From Fortiea sp. LEGE XX443 (lineage in GTDB: Bacteria > Cyanobacteriota > Cyanobacteriia > Cyanobacteriales > Nostocaceae): 64,000 nt of DNA. This document shows, piece by piece, positions 24,840 to 32,705 of this stretch (the stretch's first letter is position 1; the number at the start of each line of letters is the position of its first letter). The stretch spans positions 60,510-124,509 of the forward strand of contig NZ_JADEXZ010000006.1 in NCBI RefSeq assembly GCF_015206815.1, read 5' to 3'. The notes below the pieces were generated by a model that did not search any database, was not told the origin of the DNA, and saw only the letters and a list, made by a program, of their open reading frames with translations. The position numbers and the translations under genes are program-made.

Positions 24840-26517
24840 GATAGGCGTTCTTAATTGCTACCCAACTACTTGCAATGGGCATTCGCCAACCTGTACCAAA
24901 GGCGCGGTCTGTGATTTTCAATCCTGGAGGGGCTTGTCGCCGCTTAAATTCAGCACGGGCAACCATTTGAATTACTCGGTCTACAATTATGGGGTCGTGA
25001 CCTGCGGTGACTATTTCTGCTGCTGACTCATGGTTATGAATGAGGCGTTGCAAGATGTCGTCTAAAATTTCGTAGGCGGGTAAAGAGTCTTGATCAACTT
25101 GGCCGGGTTTGAGTTCAGCACTGGGGGCTTTCGTCAGTACATTGTGTGGGATGATTTCAGTTTTGCGATTTAACCAGTGGCAAATTTCATAAACGCGGGT
25201 TTTGGGAACATCGGCAATTACTGCTAACCCACCGTTCATATCGCCGTAAAGGGTACAGTAACCGACTGCCATTTCTGATTTATTACCCGTGGATAAAAGT
25301 AGATAGCCAAATTTGTTTGCGATCGCCATCAATAAATTACCGCGAATTCGGGATTGAATATTTTCTTCGGCGATGCCAAATTCTGTATTAGCAAACAAGT
25401 CAGCTAGGCTGTGATCAAAGCCTTGCATTAAATCACCTATGGGTAAGATAGTGGTTTGAATTCCCAAGTTTTTCCCTAATGCCAAAGCATCACTCACAGA
25501 ATGTTCCGAACTGTAGGGAGAAGGCATGAGGACACCGAGGACATTTTCTTTACCTAGTGCAGCTGTGGCGATCGCTGCTACTAATGCCGAATCTACTCCG
25601 CCACTTAAACCTAAGACTACTTTAGAAAAGCGACACTTAAGTGCATAGTCTTTCACACCCAAGACTAAAGCTTGCCAAATTTCCTCGGCTTCTGATTCGC
25701 AAGCGGGTATGACGGTACTTAACTGTAAATCCCGCTTTGCTTCATTAAATTCAACTGTTGCCAAATCAGTTTCAAAACCGTCGGCGCGACACGTAATTTC
25801 ACCTTGACGATTTAAGGCAAAACTATAACCATCAAATATTAAATCATCATTACTGCCCACTTGGTTGACATAAATTATTGGTTGTTGAAAGCGCAGCGCA
25901 CTATGCTTTAGCATAGTTTCTCGAAACTGTGGCTTGCCAGCACTGTAAGGTGAAGCAGACAAATTTACAATTAAATCTACGCCCAAAATTGCTAAATCTG
26001 CAATTGGGTTGACAGTATAACTGCGTTTGCCCCAAAATTCTTCATCATTCCATAAATCTTCGCAAATAGTTACACCGATATGGATATCATCTAAGGTGAA
26101 ATAATTAGCTTGTAAACCTGGTTCAAAGTAACGGTATTCATCAAATACATCATAGGTAGGCAAAAGCCGCTTGTAAAAAATTTGCTTGACTTTACCTGCT
26201 TCTAATAAAGCAATACTATTAAATAAATTTTTACCGCCAGTGATGTGTGATTTGGTATTTGGTTCAACAGTTCCAACCAGCACAGCTAATTTGGGCGGTA
26301 AATCTCTGGCTAGTTGTTGTAATGTCATGCCCATAGCTGACACAAAACTAGGATTTAATAACAAATCCCTTGGTGGATAGCCACACAAAGAAAGTTCTGG
26401 AGTCAATAATAAACGCGCACCTACTTTTACCGCCTGTTGTGCTGCTGCGAGAATTTGTTGGGCGTTTCCTGGTAAATCACCAATTGTAGGATTAAGTTGA
26501 GCGATCGCAATTTTCAT
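24781..26517 (-). CDS. nadE: glutamine-dependent NAD+ synthetase
   Basis: 578 residues from ATG 26517 (MKIAIAQLNPTIGDLPGN); the longer upstream frame lacks family similarity. The N-terminal nitrilase-fold glutaminase has TPELSLCGY (Glu), KRLLPTYDVFDE (Lys) and VTICEDLW (nucleophile Cys). The C-terminal synthetase has the P-loop LSGGVDSALVAA and STGNKSEMAVGY. It converts nicotinate adenine dinucleotide to NAD+ with glutamine as ammonia donor. The last about 20 residues (from AYRWDK to the end) are encoded by a dispersed repeat, so the natural C-terminus is altered. It follows nrtR on the same strand after a 200-bp repeat-bearing gap. Confidence 0.95.
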   Translation of the reverse strand: MKIAIAQLNPTIGDLPGNAQQILAAAQQAVKVGARLLLTPELSLCGYPPRDLLLNPSFVSAMGMTLQQLARDLPPKLAVLVGTVEPNTKSHITGGKNLFNSIALLEAGKVKQIFYKRLLPTYDVFDEYRYFEPGLQANYFTLDDIHIGVTICEDLWNDEEFWGKRSYTVNPIADLAILGVDLIVNLSASPYSAGKPQFRETMLKHSALRFQQPIIYVNQVGSNDDLIFDGYSFALNRQGEITCRADGFETDLATVEFNEAKRDLQLSTVIPACESEAEEIWQALVLGVKDYALKCRFSKVVLGLSGGVDSALVAAIATAALGKENVLGVLMPSPYSSEHSVSDALALGKNLGIQTTILPIGDLMQGFDHSLADLFANTEFGIAEENIQSRIRGNLLMAIANKFGYLLLSTGNKSEMAVGYCTLYGDMNGGLAVIADVPKTRVYEICHWLNRKTEIIPHNVLTKAPSAELKPGQVDQDSLPAYEILDDILQRLIHNHESAAEIVTAGHDPIIVDRVIQMVARAEFKRRQAPPGLKITDRAFGTGWRMPIASSWVAIKNAYRWDKARVGSREQGAGGERV

Positions 26518-26617
26518 ATTTGTTAATGGAAAGTATGAATTATGAAGTGTGAAATGTAAATAAATACGGCTCACTTAAGAAAAAATCGAAACTCCAGCCT
26601 AAACAGATCAACCCTTC

Positions 26618-26679
26618 TGTAGGGGGTTTGGGGGCGGCATAATGCCCCCAATCGGGGGTATGGGAGAGAATCCCCCAAT
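26618..26679. repeat. G/C-tract palindromic repeat between nrtR and nadE
   Basis: GGGGGC (26630-26635) pairs with GCCCCC (26644-26649), and a further CCCCAATCGGGG and GGGAGAGAATCCC follow. This type of gggggtttgggggc element is common in cyanobacterial spacers. It may attenuate read-through from nrtR into nadE. Confidence 0.55.
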
Positions 26680-26717
26680 TCTTGGTTTTTCCGACATAAT
26701 CAAATAGACTTCAGACT

Positions 26718-27464
26718 TTAAATAAACACCAAAGGTTTATCTTTAAATGGTGCAAAAGCCTCAGCATTAAACTTATATAAACTAGCTGGACGACCAGCGC
26801 CGCGTGATACCTTGATTCTGGTATCGCATAAAAAACCTAACTTGAGTAGACGCGCCCGAAAATTAGAATAATCGGCAAAATTTTCGCCTAAAACAGTCGT
26901 GTATAACTGATACAAATCGTTTAATGTAAACATTTCTGGCAAGACTTCAAATGCCACCGGACTGTACTCTAACTTATTGCGTAAACGCCTATGACCATAA
27001 GCTAAAACTTCATTATGGTCGAAGGCTAATTGTGGCACTTCCTTGACTGGATACCAAGCAATACCAGTTACTTTATCAGCAATTAATTCGGCTTCTTCAA
27101 ATCTGACGAGTGCAAAGTAACTAACTGATAAATAACGCACCCCGTAACTATCAATTGCTTCCCTGGGATCACGATTTGGCCCCCCAAATGTGTACAACTG
27201 TTCTAAATAGAGATTATTGACTCTAATTTTCTCTGCCATGATGCGATAGGCAGCATCTTCTAAAGATTCTCCTTGACGCACCAATGTACCAGGAAAACTC
27301 CAATAATTTAAAAATGGTTCTTGCTGTCGCATGACTAAGAGAACCAAGAGTCGATTTTGGGCAGTATCTACAGAAAAAATTACATTATCAACACCTACTT
27401 TAAAATCAGCTAAAGGTTGTTGATTTAGCGGAGTTGGAATCTTTTTGTGGTTGCGTCCTGGCAT
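26718..27464 (-). CDS. nrtR: NrtR-type Nudix-related regulator of NAD synthesis
   Basis: 248 residues. An N-terminal Nudix domain is followed by a winged-helix part (FRARLLKLGFLCDTRIKV...GRPASLYKF). In the Nudix box (residues 59-81, GTLVRQGESLEDAAYRIMAEK) the catalytic REUxEE core is degraded to RIMAEK. That is expected for NrtR, a transcription factor that senses ADP-ribose or other NAD metabolites instead of hydrolysing them. It overlaps nadD by 40 bp and lies in the pncB-nadD-nrtR run, the kind of gene set NrtR controls. The likely operator is upstream of pncB (29452-29472). The sequence supports the family; ligand and targets are inferred. Confidence 0.88.
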   Translation of the reverse strand: MPGRNHKKIPTPLNQQPLADFKVGVDNVIFSVDTAQNRLLVLLVMRQQEPFLNYWSFPGTLVRQGESLEDAAYRIMAEKIRVNNLYLEQLYTFGGPNRDPREAIDSYGVRYLSVSYFALVRFEEAELIADKVTGIAWYPVKEVPQLAFDHNEVLAYGHRRLRNKLEYSPVAFEVLPEMFTLNDLYQLYTTVLGENFADYSNFRARLLKLGFLCDTRIKVSRGAGRPASLYKFNAEAFAPFKDKPLVFI

Positions 27465-28027
27465 TTGTACAAATGCTGTTGATGAATATAGGCAACAATA
27501 AGAGGTGTGAGAGCTTCAGGATCTCCATGTTCACGATAGGCTGTTGAGGATACATCTAAACCTGTGAGGGTCGCGATCGCAATTTTTCCTCCTAGTTTTT
27601 CAATTTCCTCTATGCTAGATTCGGCGATCGCATATCCTGGTCGTGGCACAATCAAGAGTTGCACTTGCTGTAACAAATCTTCAACTCGATACCAGCGCGG
27701 TAGCTGATTGATTAAATCCGAGCCAATTACCAAAGTGTATTCAGCATCTTTGCCCCAATGCTGTTTAGCTTTTTCCACTGTTTCCAGCGTTCGCCAGCTA
27801 CTTAAATCCTGTGCCACAGCCACATTGTCTCGTGAGCCATCCATATCCGCAATCAATAGTCGCAACATCGCCGCCCGATGTTCTAACAGGGTTTGATGAG
27901 ACTTAAACGGATTATCAGCCGCCCAGACTGCCACCCAATCATAACGCTCAGATAACCATCTGAGAATCTCTTGATGCCCAGCCGTTGGCGGATCAGCACT
28001 AGTGCCAAACAATGCAATTCTCATCAT
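27425..28027 (-). CDS. nadD: nicotinate-nucleotide adenylyltransferase
   Basis: 200 residues. Transfers AMP from ATP to nicotinate mononucleotide. Nucleotidyltransferase signatures: IALFGTSADPPTAGH at the N-terminus (a TxGH form of the HxGH motif), VIGSDLINQLPRWY, and LDVSSTAYRE (the ISSTxxR motif). The start ATG overlaps the pncB stop (ATGA); a second ATG follows directly, so either 28027 or 28024 could be used. It overlaps nrtR downstream by 40 bp. The tight packing indicates translational coupling. Confidence 0.92.
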   Translation of the reverse strand: MMRIALFGTSADPPTAGHQEILRWLSERYDWVAVWAADNPFKSHQTLLEHRAAMLRLLIADMDGSRDNVAVAQDLSSWRTLETVEKAKQHWGKDAEYTLVIGSDLINQLPRWYRVEDLLQQVQLLIVPRPGYAIAESSIEEIEKLGGKIAIATLTGLDVSSTAYREHGDPEALTPLIVAYIHQQHLYKCQDATTKRFQLR

Positions 28028-29418
28028 CTTAACTTTGCGCCCTTTGCGGTTAGTTTCTTAGTCTCCTCTGTCAACACCTGCAACCCCTCAGAAATCTGCA
28101 CCTGTAAAGCCATAGGATTAGTCAACCGCCGTGCCTCCTCCGGCAAACTCGCAACCGTTGCCGCAGTCCGCTGGCGGATTTCTCCTAAAGTCTCTGGCAA
28201 TTGCACCCGTTTACCTTCCTTCACTACCAATTGCAGCAAAGGTGTTTCTGATAGCGGTGTTTCTGTGACTAACCCCAACCTATCAGCTTTTACCTGATCC
28301 CCTGCAAAAGACCGAAAAATCTGCTTACGTCCGGGATAAGTCACCTTACCACTAGACTGTTTCATGACTGGGATGCCGTCGATTTCCACAAGCTTATAGA
28401 CTCCATTGATGGGTGTACCTGTAACGAGTCGTGTTCCCAATCCATAACCATCAATTTCCGCACCAGCCGCCTTGAGTCTGGCAATTTCCCATTCATCCAA
28501 ATCGCCACTGGCTAAAATTGGCACACTTGGTAAAAGCGATCGCACTTTTTTTGATAAAGTCACCAAATCCCCAGAATCCAGTCTGACTCCTAATAATTCC
28601 ATTTCCCCTGAATTGACTTTTGTCGCTAACTTCTGGGCAGCAGCGATGGTATCGTAAGTGTCAATCAACAATGGCGCTCCCGGAAAATAGCGATGAAATG
28701 CCGTAAAAGCTTCTGCTTCACTGCCTGACATTGCTGATAATGCCATGACTAAGGCGTGAGCCATTGTACCACTGGGTTGCTGACCTAGTTGTAGCGCTGC
28801 TAACACATTGGAGGTGGCATCTAACCCCCCGGCTAAAGCTGCTCGCGCTGCCCACAAAGCACCTTGGGGACTGAATGCCCGCCTTGTACCAAATTCTAGA
28901 AGTGTTGCTTGTTTCCCAGCAACGTCACGTAGACGGGCGGCTCTGGTAGCAATCAAAGTTTGATAATTGAGTGTATTCAACAGGTAAGTTTCTACCAGTT
29001 GTGCTTGCCAAAGTGGTGCTTCTATCCGCAACAAAGGCTCATTGGCAAATACCGCCGTGCCTTCTGGTACAGCCCAGACATCGCCAGTAAATTTTCCTGT
29101 CTCTAGCAATGACCAAAAGCGATCGCCTGCTTGGGCAAAAATTCCTGTGGCCTGTAAAGCGGCAATTTGAGGCGAACTAAAGCTTAATTTTGCTAAATAT
29201 CCCAAGGCTTGCTCTAGCCCCATTGCAATTAAATAGCCAAAATTTTCTGGCGATCGCCTCACAAATAACTCAAAACTAGCCCGTTTTTGTTCTAAACCTT
29301 CACCTACATAACAAGCTGCCATTGTCAGCTGGTAAAGGTCTGTAAGCAAGCTGTAATCAGCCGTAGAGAGTGTCAGGTCTTGATGTTGGTAGCTGTCCAA
29401 GTTTGGGAGAGTTGCCAT
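28024..29418 (-). CDS. pncB: nicotinate phosphoribosyltransferase
   Basis: 464 residues. It salvages nicotinic acid with PRPP and ATP to nicotinate mononucleotide, the substrate of NadD encoded next. Family signatures: LLTDLYQLTMAACY, FGYLIAMGLEQAL, LLEFGTRRAFSPQGALWAARA, and GVRLDSGDLVTLSKKVR. It is first in the pncB-nadD-nrtR run. A palindrome lying between -35 and -10-like boxes is 34-65 bp upstream of the ATG, indicating repressor control. Confidence 0.95.
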   Translation of the reverse strand: MATLPNLDSYQHQDLTLSTADYSLLTDLYQLTMAACYVGEGLEQKRASFELFVRRSPENFGYLIAMGLEQALGYLAKLSFSSPQIAALQATGIFAQAGDRFWSLLETGKFTGDVWAVPEGTAVFANEPLLRIEAPLWQAQLVETYLLNTLNYQTLIATRAARLRDVAGKQATLLEFGTRRAFSPQGALWAARAALAGGLDATSNVLAALQLGQQPSGTMAHALVMALSAMSGSEAEAFTAFHRYFPGAPLLIDTYDTIAAAQKLATKVNSGEMELLGVRLDSGDLVTLSKKVRSLLPSVPILASGDLDEWEIARLKAAGAEIDGYGLGTRLVTGTPINGVYKLVEIDGIPVMKQSSGKVTYPGRKQIFRSFAGDQVKADRLGLVTETPLSETPLLQLVVKEGKRVQLPETLGEIRQRTAATVASLPEEARRLTNPMALQVQISEGLQVLTEETKKLTAKGAKLR

Positions 29419-29451
29419 GCAAGAGCGTCCTTACAAGAATGCTGCTTTCTA

Positions 29452-29482
29452 TTATGGTAGAATTTACCATAAATAATGTCAA
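29452..29482 (-). promoter_or_regulatory. pncB promoter with palindromic operator candidate (NrtR?)
   Basis: TTATGGTA (29452-29459), spacer GAATT, TACCATAA (29465-29472) is a perfect 8-bp inverted repeat. On the minus strand a perfect -35 TTGACA (29482-29477) is followed after 17 bases by TACCAT (29459-29454) as -10. The palindrome therefore fills the spacer and overlaps the -10, a classic repressor position. NrtR is encoded in the operon; binding is inferred. Confidence 0.65.
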
Positions 29483-29494
29483 CTCCTAGGAAAC

Positions 29495-30676
29495 TTAGTT
29501 GATGCGTAAAAATTCTTGCAATGCAGTTTGGATTGATGGCTGCTGAATATAAACTTTTGCTGCTTCCATTAAATTCTGAATATTCTCAGGACTCACATCA
29601 TCAATATCATCACTCAATCGCTGACCAATTAGCTCTCGATCTAGCTTAAACTGCAATCGTAAAATCTGGTGGTCTTGAATTATCTGTTTAGTAATGTACT
29701 CGTGAACCCCAGATGAAGCATCAAATAAAATACCAATTAGTGGCTGCGCCCATTGTATTAAACCCCAGCTTTCGGCTTGTTCAAATGGGATAATGCGTGT
29801 GCGATTACCTGTACCGATAGAAAGAACAGAAATTTCTTCAACTGAATAGCCTAACCTTAAAGCCTCAGCCACAGCACAAGCTGACGGATTATTAGCTGCA
29901 ACACCACCATCAATGGCAGAGTAGATACATTTAATTGAGTAAGTAGCAGTGTTATCTGGTATCCTTTCCCAAGGAGAATCTAACAAAGCTTCTCGTGCGT
30001 AACCTCTATATTTTTTAATAGTGCGAGTTTGGCCTCTGCCTGTACCACTAATAATTCTAATTTGTGTATTGTTATAAATATTTTCTGTATACGAAGCATT
30101 ACTATCTATAGTAATAGTATTCTCCGTAGATTTTTCCACTGTGCCATTAACTTTTTTATCTAGTTTATGTGCTGGAAAATAAGTAGGAGCAGAGGCAGAA
30201 CAAACACAGACTTCCCAAAGGGGTATATTACTATAATCCTTATCTTGCCGCCAACTTTTAAATATAATTGGTTCCCGTTCTATGGTGTCGTAAGCAGTAA
30301 TTAACAGCCTTGGTGAGGGAATATCAAATAATGTTGTCTCACCTAAATTTTCTTTAAGAACTTGAATTAAACCACTATCAGAAAACTTAGGTGCAGATAT
30401 ACCATACTTCAATATCAGAGGAATACGTTGTAAAGAGAAAAGACTTCTGTAGGGGAAGATAGTTGAGCCTTTTTGTGTGTATAGGTCAATGATATCTTGA
30501 CTACTTCGTCCTGTGGCGATCGCTGTTGCTAAAATTGCCCCTGTAGAAGTGCCTGCAATTAAGTCAAAATACTCGTGCAAAGGTTGATTAATTTGCTGCT
30601 CAATAGCTGCCAAAATGGTTGCAGCAACTACTCCCCTAATTCCGCCACCATCCAAGCTTAAAATCCGAAAAGCCAT
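29495..30676 (-). CDS. patatin-like phospholipase with a central insert
   Basis: 393 residues. Ser-Asp dyad lipid acyl hydrolase: oxyanion DGGGIRG at the N-terminus, nucleophile S44 in AGTSTGAIL, and D256 in IDGGVAANNP. Residues about 178-252, between PTYFPAHKL and the DGG motif, hold an extra beta-like stretch with IRIISGTGRGQTRTIKKY. That pattern is familiar from phage tail and adhesion proteins. No cyclic-nucleotide synthase (CBASS) gene is nearby, so a defence role has no support here. The hydrolase is probably cytoplasmic, as there is no signal peptide. Confidence 0.9.
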   Translation of the reverse strand: MAFRILSLDGGGIRGVVAATILAAIEQQINQPLHEYFDLIAGTSTGAILATAIATGRSSQDIIDLYTQKGSTIFPYRSLFSLQRIPLILKYGISAPKFSDSGLIQVLKENLGETTLFDIPSPRLLITAYDTIEREPIIFKSWRQDKDYSNIPLWEVCVCSASAPTYFPAHKLDKKVNGTVEKSTENTITIDSNASYTENIYNNTQIRIISGTGRGQTRTIKKYRGYAREALLDSPWERIPDNTATYSIKCIYSAIDGGVAANNPSACAVAEALRLGYSVEEISVLSIGTGNRTRIIPFEQAESWGLIQWAQPLIGILFDASSGVHEYITKQIIQDHQILRLQFKLDRELIGQRLSDDIDDVSPENIQNLMEAAKVYIQQPSIQTALQEFLRIN

Positions 30677-30853
30677 ATTTCTCCGAATTTTTACTAAGTT
30701 TGGTAAATCACCTATGAAAAATATAAATAACTATAAATTAAAATTTTATTCAAATGTTTTTTGTTAAGCTTTTTAACTCAAATATTATTATAATTTAAAA
30801 CTGGTATTATCTTAAAATTCAATATTAAATTAAGTCAAAATCCAAAATCTGTT

Positions 30854-31420
30854 ATGGAAAAAACAGAAAAACAAAAAATGTTAGCTGGCGAGTTATATTT
30901 AGCAGAAGATCCAGAATTAGTTGCTGAAAGTAAGCGAGCCAGTCATTTGCTCCAGTTATATAACAGTGCAACTGTTGAACAACAGCAGCAAAGACAGAAA
31001 ATATTACAAGAGTTATTGGGAAAGGTAGGGGAAAAAACTACCATTGTGCCACCATTTCATTGTGACTATGGCAGCAATATTTATGCTGGTAATGGATTAT
31101 ACATAAATTACGGTTGTGTAATTTTAGACTGCAATATAGTTGAAATTGGTGATAACGTTTTGTGTGGGCCTTATGTGCAGATTTATGCTGCTTATCATCC
31201 TGTAGAACCAGAAATTCGTTTAACTGGCAGAGAACTGGCTGCACCAATTAAAATTGGTAACAATGTCTGGATAGGTGGGAGTGCAATCATTTGTCCAGGG
31301 GTAAAAATTGGCGACAACACTACAATCGGTGCTGGTAGTGTGGTGGTTAAAGATATACCTGCAAATGTCGTTGCGGCTGGTAATCCCTGTCGAATTATTC
31401 GCTATTTATCAAATAATTGA
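30854..31420 (+). CDS. sugar O-acetyltransferase of the Maa/NodL (LbetaH) family
   Basis: 188 residues. It has a Mac N-terminal helical part (KQKMLAGELYLAEDPELVAE) and hexapeptide repeats forming a left-handed beta helix (IGNNVWIGGSAIICPGVKIGD). The catalytic His is likely in YAAYHPVEP. It acetylates maltose/galactose-type sugars with acetyl-CoA in characterised relatives; the acceptor here is unknown. Normal length (about 185). AT-rich DNA precedes it; it is convergent with the CcbP-like gene, 19 bp apart. Confidence 0.93.
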   Translation: MEKTEKQKMLAGELYLAEDPELVAESKRASHLLQLYNSATVEQQQQRQKILQELLGKVGEKTTIVPPFHCDYGSNIYAGNGLYINYGCVILDCNIVEIGDNVLCGPYVQIYAAYHPVEPEIRLTGRELAAPIKIGNNVWIGGSAIICPGVKIGDNTTIGAGSVVVKDIPANVVAAGNPCRIIRYLSNN

Positions 31421-31439
31421 GGAACTAAATTGCCATATT

Positions 31440-31820
31440 CTAGAATTTGTATCCTCTAGCAAGCCAATAGTGCCAATCTGCGATCGCTTCTTGGGTTTCA
31501 TCGTCTGCATCAATAGCCTCTATTTCTGATAATTTTGCTGAATAGACATCATCATCCTTACCATTGATGTCAGCAACTTCTACATACATATCTTTTAAAC
31601 ACTCATCATCAGGAGCCATTCCTAGTACTTCGACTTGTTTTTCTTCCGTTGTCGATGTTTTGCGGGATTTCTTTGTCCACTTAGCCATAAACGGATAGTT
31701 GAGAGTTTCCTCTAAGTAATAGTACCAGCCCATCGCCCGATCTTCTTTATCTTCCGCATCAACAATAATTTCTGTGGCAATGCGATTTTCTCTGATTTCG
31801 TCGCGTTCAACACTAGACAT
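31440..31820 (-). CDS. CcbP-like calcium-binding protein
   Basis: 126 residues, very acidic. It carries the CcbP family pattern: IVVDA.., AMGWYYYLEETLNYPFMAKW, then a basic linker, VEVLGMAPDDECLKDMYVEV, and a C-terminal DADDETQEAIADWHYWLARGY. In Anabaena PCC 7120, CcbP buffers calcium and its removal is linked to heterocyst differentiation. This gene is a family member and not proven orthologous. Its presence supports a heterocyst-forming host, though the family also occurs more widely. Confidence 0.8.
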   Translation of the reverse strand: MSSVERDEIRENRIATEIIVDAEDKEDRAMGWYYYLEETLNYPFMAKWTKKSRKTSTTEEKQVEVLGMAPDDECLKDMYVEVADINGKDDDVYSAKLSEIEAIDADDETQEAIADWHYWLARGYKF

Positions 31821-31880
31821 AACAATAAAAACTTACGTATATTGCACCTTGATATGGTATAACGCTTTAGCTATTGACTG

Positions 31881-32519
31881 TCAATTTTTTTGCTGCTGTC
31901 TCACCCAGGCACGAAATGAGCGAATCATAGCAATTTCTCCATTGTTCAAGCTTTCTTGCAAAAAACGGGGAATTTCGGTAGTTAAGGGAAGATTGGCAAA
32001 ACTTGGCGACACATCACAAGGAACATAGACATTTTCCTGTAACCGATAAATCTGCATTACAGGTTCGTCATAACGCCAAACTTCTGGAACACCCAACGCT
32101 AGATAAATGGATAATCGATCAACAGAAGCGCTGGTGTAGTCTACCTCAATTACTAAATCAGGCGGTGGGTCTTGAGTCAAGTCGAGATTCCGCCTTTGCC
32201 GCATCAATGGTTCATTTTGAATGTAGAATGCTGAATCTGGTTCTACACCACGCCGTAAGTCTGGACGTTTACAAGTTGTGGAACCAATACTTTTAATATT
32301 CAGGTTGAGTTCTTCAGCTAAAGCAAAAACTAAGTGTTCCAGTAGTCTATTGTTATGTTCATGAGGCATCAACGGTGTCATGATTTCTAGCGTTCCTTGA
32401 TCATAAGCTAGTCGTGTGGTGCGATTATTACCCATTTCTGCCAACATAGTTTCAAAAGTTTGCCAACTGATATTTGGTAGAATTCCTCTTTGGGTACTGC
32501 TGACTTTTGTCGTTACCAT
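31881..32519 (-). CDS. Uma2 (DUF820) family PD-(D/E)xK nuclease-like protein
   Basis: 212 residues, complete. Family landmarks: LEIMTPLMPHEHNNRLLE, KRPDLRRGVEPDSAFYIQ (Glu-Pro-Asp), DPPPDLVIEVDYTSASVDR (E-x-D), and LGVPEVWRYD. Uma2 proteins are abundant and unusually multiplied in cyanobacteria; they have a restriction-nuclease-like fold and no settled role. A broken relative lies at 56657-56761 in this same window. Confidence 0.92.
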   Translation of the reverse strand: MVTTKVSSTQRGILPNISWQTFETMLAEMGNNRTTRLAYDQGTLEIMTPLMPHEHNNRLLEHLVFALAEELNLNIKSIGSTTCKRPDLRRGVEPDSAFYIQNEPLMRQRRNLDLTQDPPPDLVIEVDYTSASVDRLSIYLALGVPEVWRYDEPVMQIYRLQENVYVPCDVSPSFANLPLTTEIPRFLQESLNNGEIAMIRSFRAWVRQQQKN

Positions 32520-32705
32520 AAAATTTACCTTCCGGTTTTCTACAACGATATCAATAAATTTCTTTGTTGACTCATGGCTAACAAATTACTCGTTGCACTT
32601 AACAAACATTCAAAAACAAAACTTTTTGATCAAACAACTATTTTAAGATGTACTTAGTCATGGTAATTGCTGGTAGTTAGGAAGGAAGAAAATATTTTAG
32701 ATATT

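Noticed and set aside
26518..26574. Longer N-terminus for NadE
   Set aside because: The family begins at MKIAIAQLNPTIGD; the upstream 19 codons are unrelated.
29495..30676. Patatin as a CBASS effector (CapV-like)
   Set aside because: No CD-NTase or other CBASS gene within reach; a plain lipase is the simpler call.
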